Shown here piece by piece: positions 8,833 through 17,669 of a DNA stretch of 64,000 nt. Below the pieces are notes generated by a model, which was not told where the DNA came from, did not search any database, and was given only the letters and a program-made list of their open reading frames with translations. Source of the stretch: DSNY01 sp040752195. Lineage in GTDB: Bacteria > Pseudomonadota > Gammaproteobacteria > Burkholderiales > Burkholderiaceae_F. The DNA lies in NCBI GenBank assembly GCA_040752195.1, contig JBFMFC010000013.1:1-64000 (forward strand). The letters are read 5' to 3'. Positions within the stretch are counted from its first letter, which is position 1; every line of letters begins with the position of its first letter. Position numbers and translations under genes: made by a program.

Positions 8833-8964
8833 ATCAAAGCTCCTTTCCTGGTTTCTCGAAAAGCAGCCGCTTCGACAGTCGGCGCTTTCACCTTTGCCCA
8901 AGCGGCTGCACTTCTTCTCGAAGGCTTCCGCAGTCACGCGGTCGACTGCGCCGCGCTAGGTTGC

Positions 8965-8992
8965 TTATCGGAGGCCGATTCGGCGAACTTTA
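8965..8992 (-). promoter_or_regulatory. Sigma-28-type promoter of fliC
   Basis: On the minus strand TAAAG, 15 bases, then TCCGATAA matches the FliA consensus at all but the first base of the -10 element. It predicts a fliC leader of roughly 120 bases. Confidence 0.75.
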
Positions 8993-9574
8993 GGCAGCGC
9001 GGCTTCGCGGCTTACCGGAGTCAAGTGATGGAGCACGTGAAAAGCGGCGCGATCGCGGTGCAATTCCCCCGACGCGGGCCGAGCGTCCGTCGAGCCGTCG
9101 CGCGACGCTGCGCGCTCTCGCGGCCTGCCGCGATCGCGCGGGGGCCGGCGCGCACGAAAAAAAAGCGCGCCGAGGACCGAGGTCGCTGCGGCGCGCAGGG
9201 CGGGGGAGGAAACCTGTCTCGCTTCTGGCTCGTCGTGATCGGTGCGTCGGGCGCCGGCCTTCCGCTCGCGCGCCCGGCATCGCCGCTTCGCAATCCCCAC
9301 CGGATCCCGAAGCTTTCGGGCGACCGCACCGTCCGTAACTTCGGCGTCGACGGCGCGAACTTGAGTCCGCCGCGCGCTGCGCCGACCCGTCGGACGGGCC
9401 GGCGCGCTCGGTCGCTCGCGCGCCCGTAGGAATCCGTCCTACACGCCGCTGCGCGGCGATCCGACAACGCTCATGGAACGCGGCTGATTCATGCGAATTC
9501 GCGGCTTCCACACAATGGCCTCACTTCGCAGCGCAATTCGGGTGATCGCAACACCCACACTTCAGGAGGCAGCC
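8993..9574 (+). other. Non-coding region upstream of flhD
   Basis: About 580 bases separate the fliC promoter from the flhD start. No convincing gene is seen on either strand; open frames here have no recognisable product. A GGCGCG/CGCGCC stem encloses an A-run near 9155-9183. The stretch probably holds the flhDC control region, where upstream regulators act on the master operon, but I could not pick out a specific promoter. Confidence 0.4.
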
Positions 9575-9922
9575 ATGAGCAACAGCAATCCGACCGTCAA
9601 CGAGCAACTGCTGGAAGAAGTGCGCGAGGTCAACCTCGCGTACCTGGTGCTCGCGCAGCACATGATCCGCGCCGATCGCGCGCAGGCGATGTACCGGCTC
9701 GGCATCTCGGAAGAGGTCGCCAATATCGTCGATCAGCTCACGCCGTCGCAGTTGATGAAGATCGCCGGCGCGAACCAGCTCATCTGCCGCTTCCGCTTCG
9801 ACGACGACATGGTGTGGAACCTGCTGACGAGCCATTCGAAGGCCAAGGCCACCGGCACCGGCGCCGTCGCCGGGCTGCACGCGAACATCGTGATGGCCGG
9901 TCAGATCGCCTCGGTCGGCTGA
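9575..9922 (+). CDS. flhD: Flagellar master regulator FlhD
   Basis: FlhD joins FlhC to form the activator of early flagellar operons. The 115-residue product has EQLLEEVREVNLAYLVLAQ and MIRADRAQAMYRLGI, the conserved FlhD helices, and LICRFRFDD. The start is fixed by AGGAGG eight bases upstream; a longer frame upstream is not supported. flhC follows after 28 bases. The presence of FlhDC, rather than FleQ/FlrA, points to a beta- or enteric-type flagellar hierarchy. Confidence 0.95.
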   Translation: MSNSNPTVNEQLLEEVREVNLAYLVLAQHMIRADRAQAMYRLGISEEVANIVDQLTPSQLMKIAGANQLICRFRFDDDMVWNLLTSHSKAKATGTGAVAGLHANIVMAGQIASVG

Positions 9923-9950
9923 CCGGGCTCACCGAAACGGGGAGATCGTC

Positions 9951-10493
9951 ATGCGTATCAAGAGCATCGTCACCGAGAGCAAGCAGATCCAGCGCGCGAT
10001 CGCGCTGATCAAGCTCGGCGCCCGCCTGCAGGTGCTGGAGTCCGAGACCGATCTGTCGTACGAACGGCTGCTGCGGCTGTACAAGGAAGTCCAGGGCGAA
10101 TCGCCGGCGCGCGGCATGCTGCCGTTTTCGACCGACTGGTTCATGACCTGGCAGCCGAACATCCACTCGTCGCTGTTCCTGAACATCTACGAGTACCTGA
10201 ACAAGACGACCGAGCTCGAAGAGATCGACGCGATCATCAAGGCCTACGAGCTGTACCTGGAGCAGATCCGCGCGCAGAGCCTGGACCCGCTGCTGTCGGT
10301 CACGCGCGCCTGGCGCCTGGTCAAGTTCGTCGACGCCGGCATGGTGACGCTGACGCCGTGCTGCAAGTGCGGCGGCAAGTTCGTCACGCACACCTTCGAG
10401 CTGACCAAGAACTACGTGTGCGGCCTGTGCGAGCCGCCCGCACGCGCGGGCAAGGGCAAGGGAGCCGTGCGCGCCGAACAAGCGGTTCACTGA
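9951..10493 (+). CDS. flhC: Flagellar master regulator FlhC
   Basis: FlhC is the zinc-containing, DNA-contacting partner of FlhD. The 180-residue protein shows the family sequence IKLGARLQVLESETDLSYERLL and, near the C-terminus, the Cys cluster CCKCGG plus CGLC that binds zinc. Length is usual. It is followed by a strong intrinsic terminator, so flhDC forms its own operon separate from motAB. Confidence 0.95.
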   Translation: MRIKSIVTESKQIQRAIALIKLGARLQVLESETDLSYERLLRLYKEVQGESPARGMLPFSTDWFMTWQPNIHSSLFLNIYEYLNKTTELEEIDAIIKAYELYLEQIRAQSLDPLLSVTRAWRLVKFVDAGMVTLTPCCKCGGKFVTHTFELTKNYVCGLCEPPARAGKGKGAVRAEQAVH

Positions 10494-10562
10494 TTCCCGA
10501 TCCGGTCGCGCCGCTCGACCGGTCAAAAACAGCGGCTCCTCCTGGTTTCTCCTCCGACCTTT

Positions 10563-10588
10563 GCCCGGCTCCGGCCGGGCTTTCTTTT
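10563..10588 (+). terminator. Rho-independent terminator of flhDC
   Basis: A 7-base stem (GCCCGGC/GCCGGGC) with a TCCG loop is followed by TTTCTTTT. It lies about 70 bases after the flhC stop. Confidence 0.85.
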
Positions 10589-10672
10589 GGATGCGCGCGC
10601 TGGTGCAGAGCGCCGACACGGCGGTTTCTATCGCCGAAACTCGCCGCGCCGGTCGCCACTGCACGCCCAGAC

Positions 10673-10699
10673 TAAAGCCGCCGCGGCGACTGCCGAACC
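10673..10699 (+). promoter_or_regulatory. Sigma-28-type promoter of motAB
   Basis: TAAAG, 14 bases, then GCCGAACC. Five of eight -10 bases, including GCCGA, match the FliA consensus. The predicted leader before motA is long, about 230 bases, and contains a hairpin at 10730-10763 whose outer arms are CGCTTGCC and GGCAAGCG. Part of that hairpin repeats 13 bases (TTGCCCGGCTCCG) of the flhDC terminator but lacks a T-run. Confidence 0.6.
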
Positions 10700-10936
10700 G
10701 ACGATGCGGCGCGCGCACTGACGAAGATTCGCTTGCCCGGCTCCGAGCGGGCGGCGGCAAGCGGCGACGCAGCCGGCCGCACGGCGAAAAAGCGGCCGCT
10801 TCCCGAGCCATTTCAAGTCTTTGCGCCTCGATGCCGAAACGAGGGCAAGCGGTAGGGACCGGGGCGGGCGGATCACGCGGCATACACGGCCGGCCGCCCT
10901 GCGCAGGCCGCGCGAACGCAAAAGGGCTGTCGGGGA

Positions 10937-11797
10937 ATGTTCGTCATCGTCGGTTACGTCGTCGTGCTCGCGGCCGTGTTCGGCGGATACGCGCTCGCCG
11001 GCGGCAAGTTCGCGATCCTGGCGCACGCCGCGCCGATCGAGATGCTGATCATCGCGGGTGCGGCGCTCGGCGCGTTCTTCGTCGGCAACTCGAACAAGAC
11101 CGTCAGCGCGACGATAAAGGCCCTGCCCAAGCTGCTGCAGGGTTCCAAGTACACCAAGGCGCGCTACATGGCGCTGATGGCGCTGCTGTACGACATCCTG
11201 TCCAAGGTGCGCAAGGAAGGGATGATGGCCATCGAGTCCGACGTCGAGGACCCGCACAAGAGCCCGCTGTTCCAGAAGCACCCGGTCGTCGGCAACGACC
11301 ACCACCTCGTCGAGTTCATCTGCGACTACCTGCGGATGATGGTCAGCGGCAACATGAATCCGCTCGAGATCGAGAACCTGATGGACCAGGAGATCGACAC
11401 GCACCACCATGAGGCGATGGTGCCGGCGCACGCGATCGGCAAGGTCGGTGACGGCCTGCCGGCGTTCGGCATCGTCGCGGCGGTGCTCGGCGTGGTCAAG
11501 ACGATGGCCTCGGTCGGCAAGCCGCCGTCGGAACTCGGCGCGATGATCGCCGGCGCCCTGGTCGGCACCTTTCTGGGCATCCTGCTCTCGTACGGATTCG
11601 TGAGCCCGCTCGCTGCATTGCTCGAGCAGAAGGCCGACGAGGCGACCAAGGAGCTGCAATGCGTGAAGGCCACGCTGCTGGCGAGCCTGCAGGGCTACGC
11701 GCCGGCGGTGGCCGTCGAGTTCGGCCGCAAGGTGCTGTACTCGACCGAACGCCCGAGCTTCACCGAGCTGGAGAAGCACGTGAAACAGAAACGGTGA
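10937..11797 (+). CDS. motA: Flagellar motor stator protein MotA
   Basis: MotA and MotB form the proton-driven stator in the inner membrane. The 286-residue product has four hydrophobic segments (starting FVIVGYVVVLAAVFGGYALA) and the motif GDGLPAFGIVAAVLGVV, which contains the proline that governs torque. The cytoplasmic loop MALLYDILSKVRKEGMMAIE is the FliG-contacting region. Length is typical of the beta/gamma type. The stop codon merges with a run of degenerate GATCCGC heptads. motB follows after about 60 bases. Confidence 0.95.
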   Translation: MFVIVGYVVVLAAVFGGYALAGGKFAILAHAAPIEMLIIAGAALGAFFVGNSNKTVSATIKALPKLLQGSKYTKARYMALMALLYDILSKVRKEGMMAIESDVEDPHKSPLFQKHPVVGNDHHLVEFICDYLRMMVSGNMNPLEIENLMDQEIDTHHHEAMVPAHAIGKVGDGLPAFGIVAAVLGVVKTMASVGKPPSELGAMIAGALVGTFLGILLSYGFVSPLAALLEQKADEATKELQCVKATLLASLQGYAPAVAVEFGRKVLYSTERPSFTELEKHVKQKR

Positions 11798-11816
11798 TCC
11801 GCGAGCCGCGGTCCGT
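11796..11816 (+). repeat. Three degenerate GATCCGC heptads after motA
   Basis: GATCCGC, GAGCCGC and GGTCCGT lie end to end, beginning within the motA stop codon. The same heptad family follows fliF and fliR. Confidence 0.5.
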
Positions 11817-11860
11817 CCCGGATCGCGGCGCACGCAGCGACGGATCACGAACAACGGATC

Positions 11861-12877
11861 ATGGCCATGGCCACCGCCGGCGAAAAAACCAAATCGACGA
11901 TTGTCATCAAGCGCATCAAGAAGGGTGGGCACGGCGGCCATTCGGCGGTGTGGAAGATCGCGTACGCCGACTTCGTGACCGCGATGATGGCGTTCTTCCT
12001 GCTGATGTGGCTGCTCGGCTCGACCACGCAGGGCGATCTGAAGGGAATCGCCGATTACTTCCAGTCGCCGCTGCAGGTCGCGCTGTCCGGCGGCTCGGGC
12101 GCGGGCGACGCGACCACGGTGATCCAGGGCGGCGGCCCGAACCTGACCGCGTCGGTCGGCCAGGTCAAGAACGGCGACAACGACACGAAGAAGCGCTCGC
12201 CGCACCAGCTCCGTCAGGAACTCGAGAAAGTCGAAAAGGAACGCATGGGACGACTGAAGCAGCGCATCGACGCCGCCATCCTCGCCAACGCCAAGCTTTC
12301 GGAATTCCGCCACCAGATCCGCGTCGAGATCACGCCCGACGGGCTGCGCATCCAGATCGTCGACGACTTCAACCGTCCGATGTTCGAGCTCGGCTCGTCG
12401 CGCGTGCAGCCGTACATGCGCGAGATCCTGCACGAGATCGGCAAGGTGCTGAACGAGGTCGACAACAAGGTTGCGCTGTCGGGCCACACCGACGCGGCAC
12501 CCTACGCCGGCGGCGACCGCTTCTACTCGAACTGGGAACTGTCGAGCGACCGCGCCAACGCGTCGCGCCGCGAACTGATCGCCGGCGGCATGGACCCGTC
12601 GAAAATCGTTCGGGTGGTCGGGCTCGCGGACTCGAACCTGCTGGTCAAGGACGACCCGCGCAGTCCGCTGAATCGCCGCATCTCGATCATCGTGCTGAAC
12701 AAGCTCGCCGAGGATCGGCTGAACCGCACCGGCGGCGAGCTCGAAGCGGGCAGCGCCGAAGCGGTCAGCGACACGCTGCAGCCGAAGCCGCAGACCGAAG
12801 CGGCCCCGGCGGCCGCCGCGCCGGCCTCCCCCGTCGTCGCGGGAAGCGTCGCTGGCCCCGCCGCTGCGGCCCGCTGA
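11861..12877 (+). CDS. motB: Flagellar motor stator protein MotB
   Basis: MotB anchors the stator to peptidoglycan and carries the proton-binding aspartate. In this 338-residue protein that residue is Asp37 in AYADFVTAMMAFFLLMWLL, the single membrane helix. The C-terminal OmpA-like domain (about 160-290) has VALSGHTDAAPYAGG and RANASRRELIAGG. An Ala/Pro-rich tail ends the protein. Translation could start at the first or the third codon (MAM); the difference is two residues. Confidence 0.94.
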   Translation: MAMATAGEKTKSTIVIKRIKKGGHGGHSAVWKIAYADFVTAMMAFFLLMWLLGSTTQGDLKGIADYFQSPLQVALSGGSGAGDATTVIQGGGPNLTASVGQVKNGDNDTKKRSPHQLRQELEKVEKERMGRLKQRIDAAILANAKLSEFRHQIRVEITPDGLRIQIVDDFNRPMFELGSSRVQPYMREILHEIGKVLNEVDNKVALSGHTDAAPYAGGDRFYSNWELSSDRANASRRELIAGGMDPSKIVRVVGLADSNLLVKDDPRSPLNRRISIIVLNKLAEDRLNRTGGELEAGSAEAVSDTLQPKPQTEAAPAAAAPASPVVAGSVAGPAAAAR

Positions 12878-13048
12878 CAGCGCGGTCATCGGCGGAACGC
12901 TGACGGTGAGCAACCCGCGCGTGCCACATGCCCGCGAACAGCCGTTGCAGGGCGGACCTTTTCATCCGATCGGCCGACGCGTGCCGTCGGCACACTGTCG
13001 CAAGGCGCCGCGTCCGTTGTGCGCGGCGCGCAGCATGCAGGAGTCAAC

Positions 13049-13432
13049 ATGGGAGCTGATCCGCGTTTCCTCGTCGTCGACGACTTCTCGACGATGCGAC
13101 GCATCGTGCGCAATCTGCTGAAAGAGATTGGCTTTGGCAACGTCGAGGAGGCGGAAGACGGTTCGGTCGCGCTGGCGATGCTCCGCTCGAGCAGGTTCGA
13201 CTTCGTCGTCTCCGACATCAACATGCCGAACATGAACGGGTTCGAGCTGTTGAAGAACATGCGCGCCGACGAGACGCTGAAGTCGATCCCGGTGCTGATG
13301 GTCACCGCCGAGGCGAAGAAAGAGGACATCGTCGCCGCGGCCCAGGGCGGCGCCAGCGGCTACATCGTCAAGCCTTTCACGAAGGCCACGCTCGAGGAAA
13401 AGGTGCAGAAGATCCTGCAGAAGAACCAGTAA
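13049..13432 (+). CDS. cheY: Chemotaxis response regulator CheY
   Basis: Phosphorylated CheY binds FliM and changes motor direction. The 127-residue single receiver domain keeps the full active site: Asp11/Asp12, phospho-acceptor Asp56 in VVSDINMP, Thr86 and Lys108 in YIVKPF. It begins after a GGAG site six bases upstream of ATG. cheZ follows after ten bases. No cheA or cheW is present here, so the kinase genes are elsewhere. Confidence 0.95.
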   Translation: MGADPRFLVVDDFSTMRRIVRNLLKEIGFGNVEEAEDGSVALAMLRSSRFDFVVSDINMPNMNGFELLKNMRADETLKSIPVLMVTAEAKKEDIVAAAQGGASGYIVKPFTKATLEEKVQKILQKNQ

Positions 13433-13442
13433 GGGGAGCGCA

Positions 13443-14252
13443 ATGCTTCGCAGCGATATGAACGGCGGCGCGCCGCTGCACTGCGACGCCGCCGGTCTCG
13501 AAGGGACGGCGGAAAAGTCGAAGCGATCGCGCAAACCGCGCGCCCGCAAGGGTGTGCCGGCCAAGGACGTGTCGATCCTCGGCAGCACGGCCGCGCCGCA
13601 GCTCGCCTCCGGAGAAGGCGCTGACTCCGACGATGTGTATCGGCGCATCGGTCAGCTCACGCGCACGCTGCACGACGCGCTGCGCGAACTCGGCTACGAC
13701 AAGGAGCTGCTCGGTACGCGGGAACAGCTGCCGGACGCGCGCGACCGGCTCGCCTACATCGCGCGCGTCACGGGCGACGCGGCGGAGAAAGTGCTCAACG
13801 CCGTCGACCGCGCGCGCAGCCTGCAGGAAGAGCTGACGCGGCAAGCCGGCGATCTGCGCCGGCGCTGGCAGGCGGTCGCTGCTTTCGCCGCCGCGCCCGG
13901 ACGCGCCACGCCGGCCGGCAAGCAGCTGGTCGACGAAACCTGCGCGTTCTTTGCGGGCGTCGAGGCGCAGGCGGATCGCACCAACGCGATCCTGACGGAC
14001 ATCATGCTGGCGCAGGATTTCCACGATCTGACCGGCCAGGTGATCCGCAAGGTGGTGGCGCTCGCGCAAAGCATGGAAGAGCAACTCGTTCGGCTGCTGA
14101 TCGACACCACACCGCGCGAGCAGCGCGCCAAGGTCGAAGCCGCACACGCCGCCCCGACACCCGGCGGCCCCGTGGTCAACCCCGCGGGGCGCACCGACGT
14201 CGTCACCGACCAGGCACAAGTGGACGAACTGCTCGCCTCGCTCGGGTTCTGA
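13443..14252 (+). CDS. cheZ: CheY phosphatase CheZ
   Basis: CheZ dephosphorylates CheY-P. The 269-residue protein has the catalytic helix sequence AQDFHDLTGQVI, with the active Gln, and the C-terminal CheY-binding tail QAQVDELLASLGF. The first 60 residues are an extra basic region (SKRSRKPRARK) not found in the 214-residue enteric protein. It is co-directional with cheY and the last gene of this rightward group. Confidence 0.93.
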   Translation: MLRSDMNGGAPLHCDAAGLEGTAEKSKRSRKPRARKGVPAKDVSILGSTAAPQLASGEGADSDDVYRRIGQLTRTLHDALRELGYDKELLGTREQLPDARDRLAYIARVTGDAAEKVLNAVDRARSLQEELTRQAGDLRRRWQAVAAFAAAPGRATPAGKQLVDETCAFFAGVEAQADRTNAILTDIMLAQDFHDLTGQVIRKVVALAQSMEEQLVRLLIDTTPREQRAKVEAAHAAPTPGGPVVNPAGRTDVVTDQAQVDELLASLGF

Positions 14253-14360
14253 GCGGAGTGCTGGCGCCGCTTCGCGGCGGCGCAATCATCACCGCGTCCC
14301 ACCGAATGCGCAGGTTGCAGTTCGCCGCGCGGCCTCGCCTGCGATCGCAATCCGCGCCGC

Positions 14361-15389
14361 TCAGGAGTGCCCCAGCACCGGGTGCGGCCGATACGGCGCT
14401 TCGAGCTGCGAAACCTCTTCGGCGCTGAGCCTGACGTCGAGCGCGCGCACCGCTTCCTCGATCTGCCATACCTTGCTCGCGCCGACGATCGGCGCGGTAA
14501 CGCCGGGCCGGCTCGCTAGCCAGGCATAGGCGATCTGCGCATTGCTGACGCCGCGCGCCTTGGCGAGCGCCGACAGTGCGTCGACGATCGCGAAGTCGCC
14601 CTCCTGGTAGTAGAACTTCAGCGCGATCTCATCGGTTTTCGCGCGCGCGGTCGCGCCGGCGGTCGCGTCGTCCCGGGCCCGGTTGCCGGCCAGAAAGCCG
14701 CGCGCGAGCGGGCTCCACGGCAACAGGCCCACGCCCTGGTCGCGACACAGCGGAATCATCTCGCGCTCTTCTTCGCGATAGACGAGGTTGTAGTGGTTCT
14801 GCATCGACACGAACTTCGTCCAGCCGTTGCGCTCGGCCACCTGCTGCATCTTGGCGAACTGCCACGCCCACATGCTCGAGGCGCCGAGGTAGCGCGCCTT
14901 GCCTGCGCGAACGACGTCGTGCAGCGCCTCCATCGTCTCCTCGACCGGCGTGTCGGGATCGAAGCGATGGATCTGGTACAGGTCGACGTAGTCCGTGCCG
15001 AGCCGCGCAAGGCTCGCGTCGATCGCCGCGAAGATGCGCTTGCGCGACAGCCCGCTCGTGTTCGGCCGCCGCTCGGGCTTCGGACCCGGCGCGTTGCCGC
15101 CCTTGAACGCGAGATCGACCGGGAAGAACACCTTGGTGGCGATCACGATCTCGTCGCGCCGCGCGAATTCGCGCAGCAGCCGCCCGGTAATCTCCTCCGA
15201 GCGCCCGGCCGAATACATGTCGGCGGTGTCGAACAGATTGATGCCGAGCTCGACCGCGCGCCGCACGATCGGACGCGCCGCCTCCTCCTCGAGCACCCAC
15301 GGCCGCCACTCAGGCGTGCCGAACGTCATCATGCCGAGCGCGATGCGCGAGACCTTCAGCCCCGACGCGCCGAGGTTCACGTAGTCCAT
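14361..15389 (-). CDS. Aldo/keto reductase
   Basis: A 342-residue NADPH-dependent oxidoreductase of the YajO/general-stress AKR type. The AKR tetrad is present: Asp and Tyr in FDTADMYSAG, Lys in IATKVFF and His in YQIHRFD. The cofactor site near the C-terminus is APIVGASKVWQIEEAV. It lies inside the flagellar region, 44 bases downstream of fliE on the same strand, though it has no known role in motility. Substrate is unknown. Its position may reflect insertion during cluster rearrangement. Confidence 0.9.
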   Translation of the reverse strand: MDYVNLGASGLKVSRIALGMMTFGTPEWRPWVLEEEAARPIVRRAVELGINLFDTADMYSAGRSEEITGRLLREFARRDEIVIATKVFFPVDLAFKGGNAPGPKPERRPNTSGLSRKRIFAAIDASLARLGTDYVDLYQIHRFDPDTPVEETMEALHDVVRAGKARYLGASSMWAWQFAKMQQVAERNGWTKFVSMQNHYNLVYREEEREMIPLCRDQGVGLLPWSPLARGFLAGNRARDDATAGATARAKTDEIALKFYYQEGDFAIVDALSALAKARGVSNAQIAYAWLASRPGVTAPIVGASKVWQIEEAVRALDVRLSAEEVSQLEAPYRPHPVLGHS

Positions 15390-15433
15390 GTCGCCTCCCC
15401 AGACTCCGAGGCGACATTGTGCCGCGTGCCGAA

Positions 15434-15745
15434 CTACACCGGCATGTTCATGATCTGTTCGTAAGCCTGCACGAGCCGGTTGCGGACCTGCACCGCGGCG
15501 GAGAACGAGATCTGCGACTTGTTCATCGCGATCATCGTCTCTTCGAGGCTGACGTTCGGGTTCTCGAGCTGGAACTGGCGCTGCAGCTCGGTCGCCGACT
15601 GCTGGGTGCGGCTCACCGACTTCAGCGCCGAGTCGAGCGACGCGACGAAGTCGAAACCGCCGTCCTGCGGCTTGACCGCCGCGGCGGGCGACTTCAGTGC
15701 CGCGACCGCCTGCGCGATCTGCGAATTGATCGACTTGATTTCCAT
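15434..15745 (-). CDS. fliE: Flagellar hook-basal body protein FliE
   Basis: FliE links the MS ring to the proximal rod. The 103-residue product has NVSLEETMIAMNKSQISFSAAVQVRNRLVQAY (in part: VSLEETMIAMNKSQISF), the conserved C-terminal helix, and ends in YEQIMNMPV. It is transcribed away from fliF across a shared 258-base intergenic region, the arrangement seen in many beta- and gammaproteobacteria. Confidence 0.93.
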   Translation of the reverse strand: MEIKSINSQIAQAVAALKSPAAAVKPQDGGFDFVASLDSALKSVSRTQQSATELQRQFQLENPNVSLEETMIAMNKSQISFSAAVQVRNRLVQAYEQIMNMPV

Positions 15746-15937
15746 CGTTCCCGCGCCCCTTTTGTTTTCTCTGCTGCTCGTGACCCGGGCCGACCATAAC
15801 GCGGGCGTGCACTCGCTCGTGCCTCGAAATCCGCCGAAAAGCCGCGCCAATTGAGATCGCCGCGGGTTGTAGGAAGTTGCCTGACGGGGGCGCCGAAGCA
15901 TCGCCGATTTCGCGGGCTTTTCCGCTGTTCCACGCCC

Positions 15938-15966
15938 TAAAGTCGCCCGAATAATCCTGGGCAAGG
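15938..15966 (+). promoter_or_regulatory. Candidate promoter of the fliF operon
   Basis: CCTAAAG is followed after 16 bases by GGGCAAGG. The upstream half is identical to the fliC -35-type element but the downstream half is weak. The inner CCCGAATAATC is shared with the fliL promoter region, so a FlhDC-type early promoter with sigma-70 is the alternative reading. Confidence 0.4.
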
Positions 15967-16003
15967 TCGCCACGAGCGGCCTGACACAAACACCGACAAG
16001 GCG

Positions 16004-17641
16004 ATGGACAACACGGCGGAGGTACCGGGCACGGCGCAGGCGGCAGGCGGTTTCGCGCGGCTGTCGCCGCGCACCAAGGGCATGCTGGCGCTGGGACTGG
16101 CCGCACTCGCGGCGATCGTCGGCAGCGTCTGGCTGTGGAGCGCGACCCCCAACTACCGGGTGCTCTTCACCAACCTATCGGACCGCGACGGCGGCGCGAT
16201 CATCGCGCAGTTGGCGCAGATGAACATCCCGTTCCGCAATGCCGACGGCGGGACGATCATGGTGCCCGCCGAGCGCGTGCACGAGGCGCGGCTCAAACTC
16301 GCCTCGCAAGGCTTGCCGAAGGGCTCGATCGTCGGCTTCGAGATCATGGAGACGCAGAAGTTCGGCGTCACCCAGTTCCAGGAGCAGGTCAACTACCAGC
16401 GCGGGCTCGAAGGCGAACTGGCGCGCTCGATCCAGACGCTCGCGCCGGTGGCGAGCGCGCGCGTGCATCTGGCGCTGCCCAAGCAGTCGGGCTTCCTGCG
16501 CGACAAGCAGCCGCCGACGGCGTCGGTGCTGCTGCAGCTTCATCCGGGCAAGGCGCTCGACCGCCAGCAGATCGCCGGCATCGTGCATCTGGTGTCGTCG
16601 AGCGTGCCGGAACTGGCGACGAAGAACGTGTCGGTCGTCGACCAGCACGGCAACCTGCTCGCCTCCGAGCGCGGCGGCAGCGGCGCCGCGCTCGACGCGG
16701 CGCAACTCGACTACGTCGCGCACATCGAGGCCAACACGATCAAGCGCATCGAGGACATCCTCGAGCCGATCGTCGGGCGCGGCAACGTGCGCGCGCAGGT
16801 CACCGCCGACGTGGACTTCTCGCAGGTCGAGCAGATGGCCGAAACGTACAAGCCGAACCAGGCCGCGGACGCCGCAACGGTGCGCAGCCAGTCGACGATC
16901 GAAAGTTCGCAGCCCGGGCCGGCCGCCGCGGGCGGCGTGCCGGGCGCGCTGTCGAACCAGCCGCCGGTGCCGCCGACCGCGCCGATCAATGGCCAGGCAG
17001 CCGCGCTGAATCCGAACAACGGCGCCGCCGCGACGACCGGCAACAGCACGCGGCGCGAGGCGGTGACCAACTTCGAGGTCGACAAGAACGTCCGCCACAC
17101 GAAGACCGGCAGCGGGCAGATCCGCAGGCTCACCGCGGCGGTCGTCATCAACTACCGCACGGCGCCCGCCGCCGGCGGCGCTGCGGCGCAACCCACACCG
17201 CTGTCCGACAAGGAGATGCAGAACGTGCAGGCGCTGGTGCGCGAAGCGATGGGCTTCAGCGCGCAGCGCGGCGATTCGCTGAACGTCGTCAACGCGCCGT
17301 TCAGCCGGCCCGAAGTCGGCGCGCCGCCCGAGGCACCGCCGTTCTGGAAGCATCCCGACGTGATCGCGCTGGCCAAGGAGACCGGCAAGGCGTTGCTGTT
17401 CCTCGTGCTGGCGATGATCGTCGTGTTCGGCGTGGTGCGGCCCGCGCTGCGCGCGTTCACGGCCGCGCAGGAGCGCGCGACGGTCGAGGCGCCGCCACAG
17501 CCCGCGCAGCTCGCGATGAGCAGGCCGGCCGGCGACGCGAACGTCTCGCCGCTCGAGCAGGTCCGCCAGCTCGCCAAGAACGACCCGGCGACGGTCGCGA
17601 ACGTCGTCAAGTCGTGGGTCGGCAACGAGGGGAAAGCGTGA
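16004..17641 (+). CDS. fliF: Flagellar MS-ring protein FliF
   Basis: FliF builds the membrane-embedded MS/C ring on which the motor and export gate assemble. The 545-residue protein has one N-terminal membrane helix (GMLALGLAALAAIVGSVWLW), the YscJ/FliF ring-building domain (LFTNLSDRDGGAIIAQL), a low-complexity Pro/Ala section around residues 300-350, a second helix (ALLFLVLAMIVVFGVVRPAL), and a C-terminal FliG-binding tail with LAKNDPATVANVVKSWVG. Start follows GACAAGGCG. Confidence 0.95.
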   Translation: MDNTAEVPGTAQAAGGFARLSPRTKGMLALGLAALAAIVGSVWLWSATPNYRVLFTNLSDRDGGAIIAQLAQMNIPFRNADGGTIMVPAERVHEARLKLASQGLPKGSIVGFEIMETQKFGVTQFQEQVNYQRGLEGELARSIQTLAPVASARVHLALPKQSGFLRDKQPPTASVLLQLHPGKALDRQQIAGIVHLVSSSVPELATKNVSVVDQHGNLLASERGGSGAALDAAQLDYVAHIEANTIKRIEDILEPIVGRGNVRAQVTADVDFSQVEQMAETYKPNQAADAATVRSQSTIESSQPGPAAAGGVPGALSNQPPVPPTAPINGQAAALNPNNGAAATTGNSTRREAVTNFEVDKNVRHTKTGSGQIRRLTAAVVINYRTAPAAGGAAAQPTPLSDKEMQNVQALVREAMGFSAQRGDSLNVVNAPFSRPEVGAPPEAPPFWKHPDVIALAKETGKALLFLVLAMIVVFGVVRPALRAFTAAQERATVEAPPQPAQLAMSRPAGDANVSPLEQVRQLAKNDPATVANVVKSWVGNEGKA

Positions 17642-17660
17642 TCCGCGATCCGCGATCCGA
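17640..17660 (+). repeat. Three tandem GATCCGC heptads between fliF and fliG
   Basis: GATCCGC, GATCCGC and GATCCGA lie in tandem, starting inside the fliF stop codon and filling most of the gap before fliG. Confidence 0.6.
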
Positions 17661-17669
17661 GCGCTAGCC

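Noticed and set aside
9155..9183. GGCGCG/CGCGCC hairpin with an A-run in the loop, as a possible terminator
   Set aside because: The A-run lies in the loop and not after the stem, so it does not fit a rho-independent terminator on either strand.
6091..9429. A 1112-codon plus-strand open frame
   Set aside because: It is antisense to fliD, flaG and fliC, crosses the fliC terminator and promoters, and shows no protein family pattern.
10730..10763. Hairpin in the motA leader as a terminator or riboswitch
   Set aside because: It has no following T-run and no further conserved structure; it partly repeats the flhDC terminator sequence.
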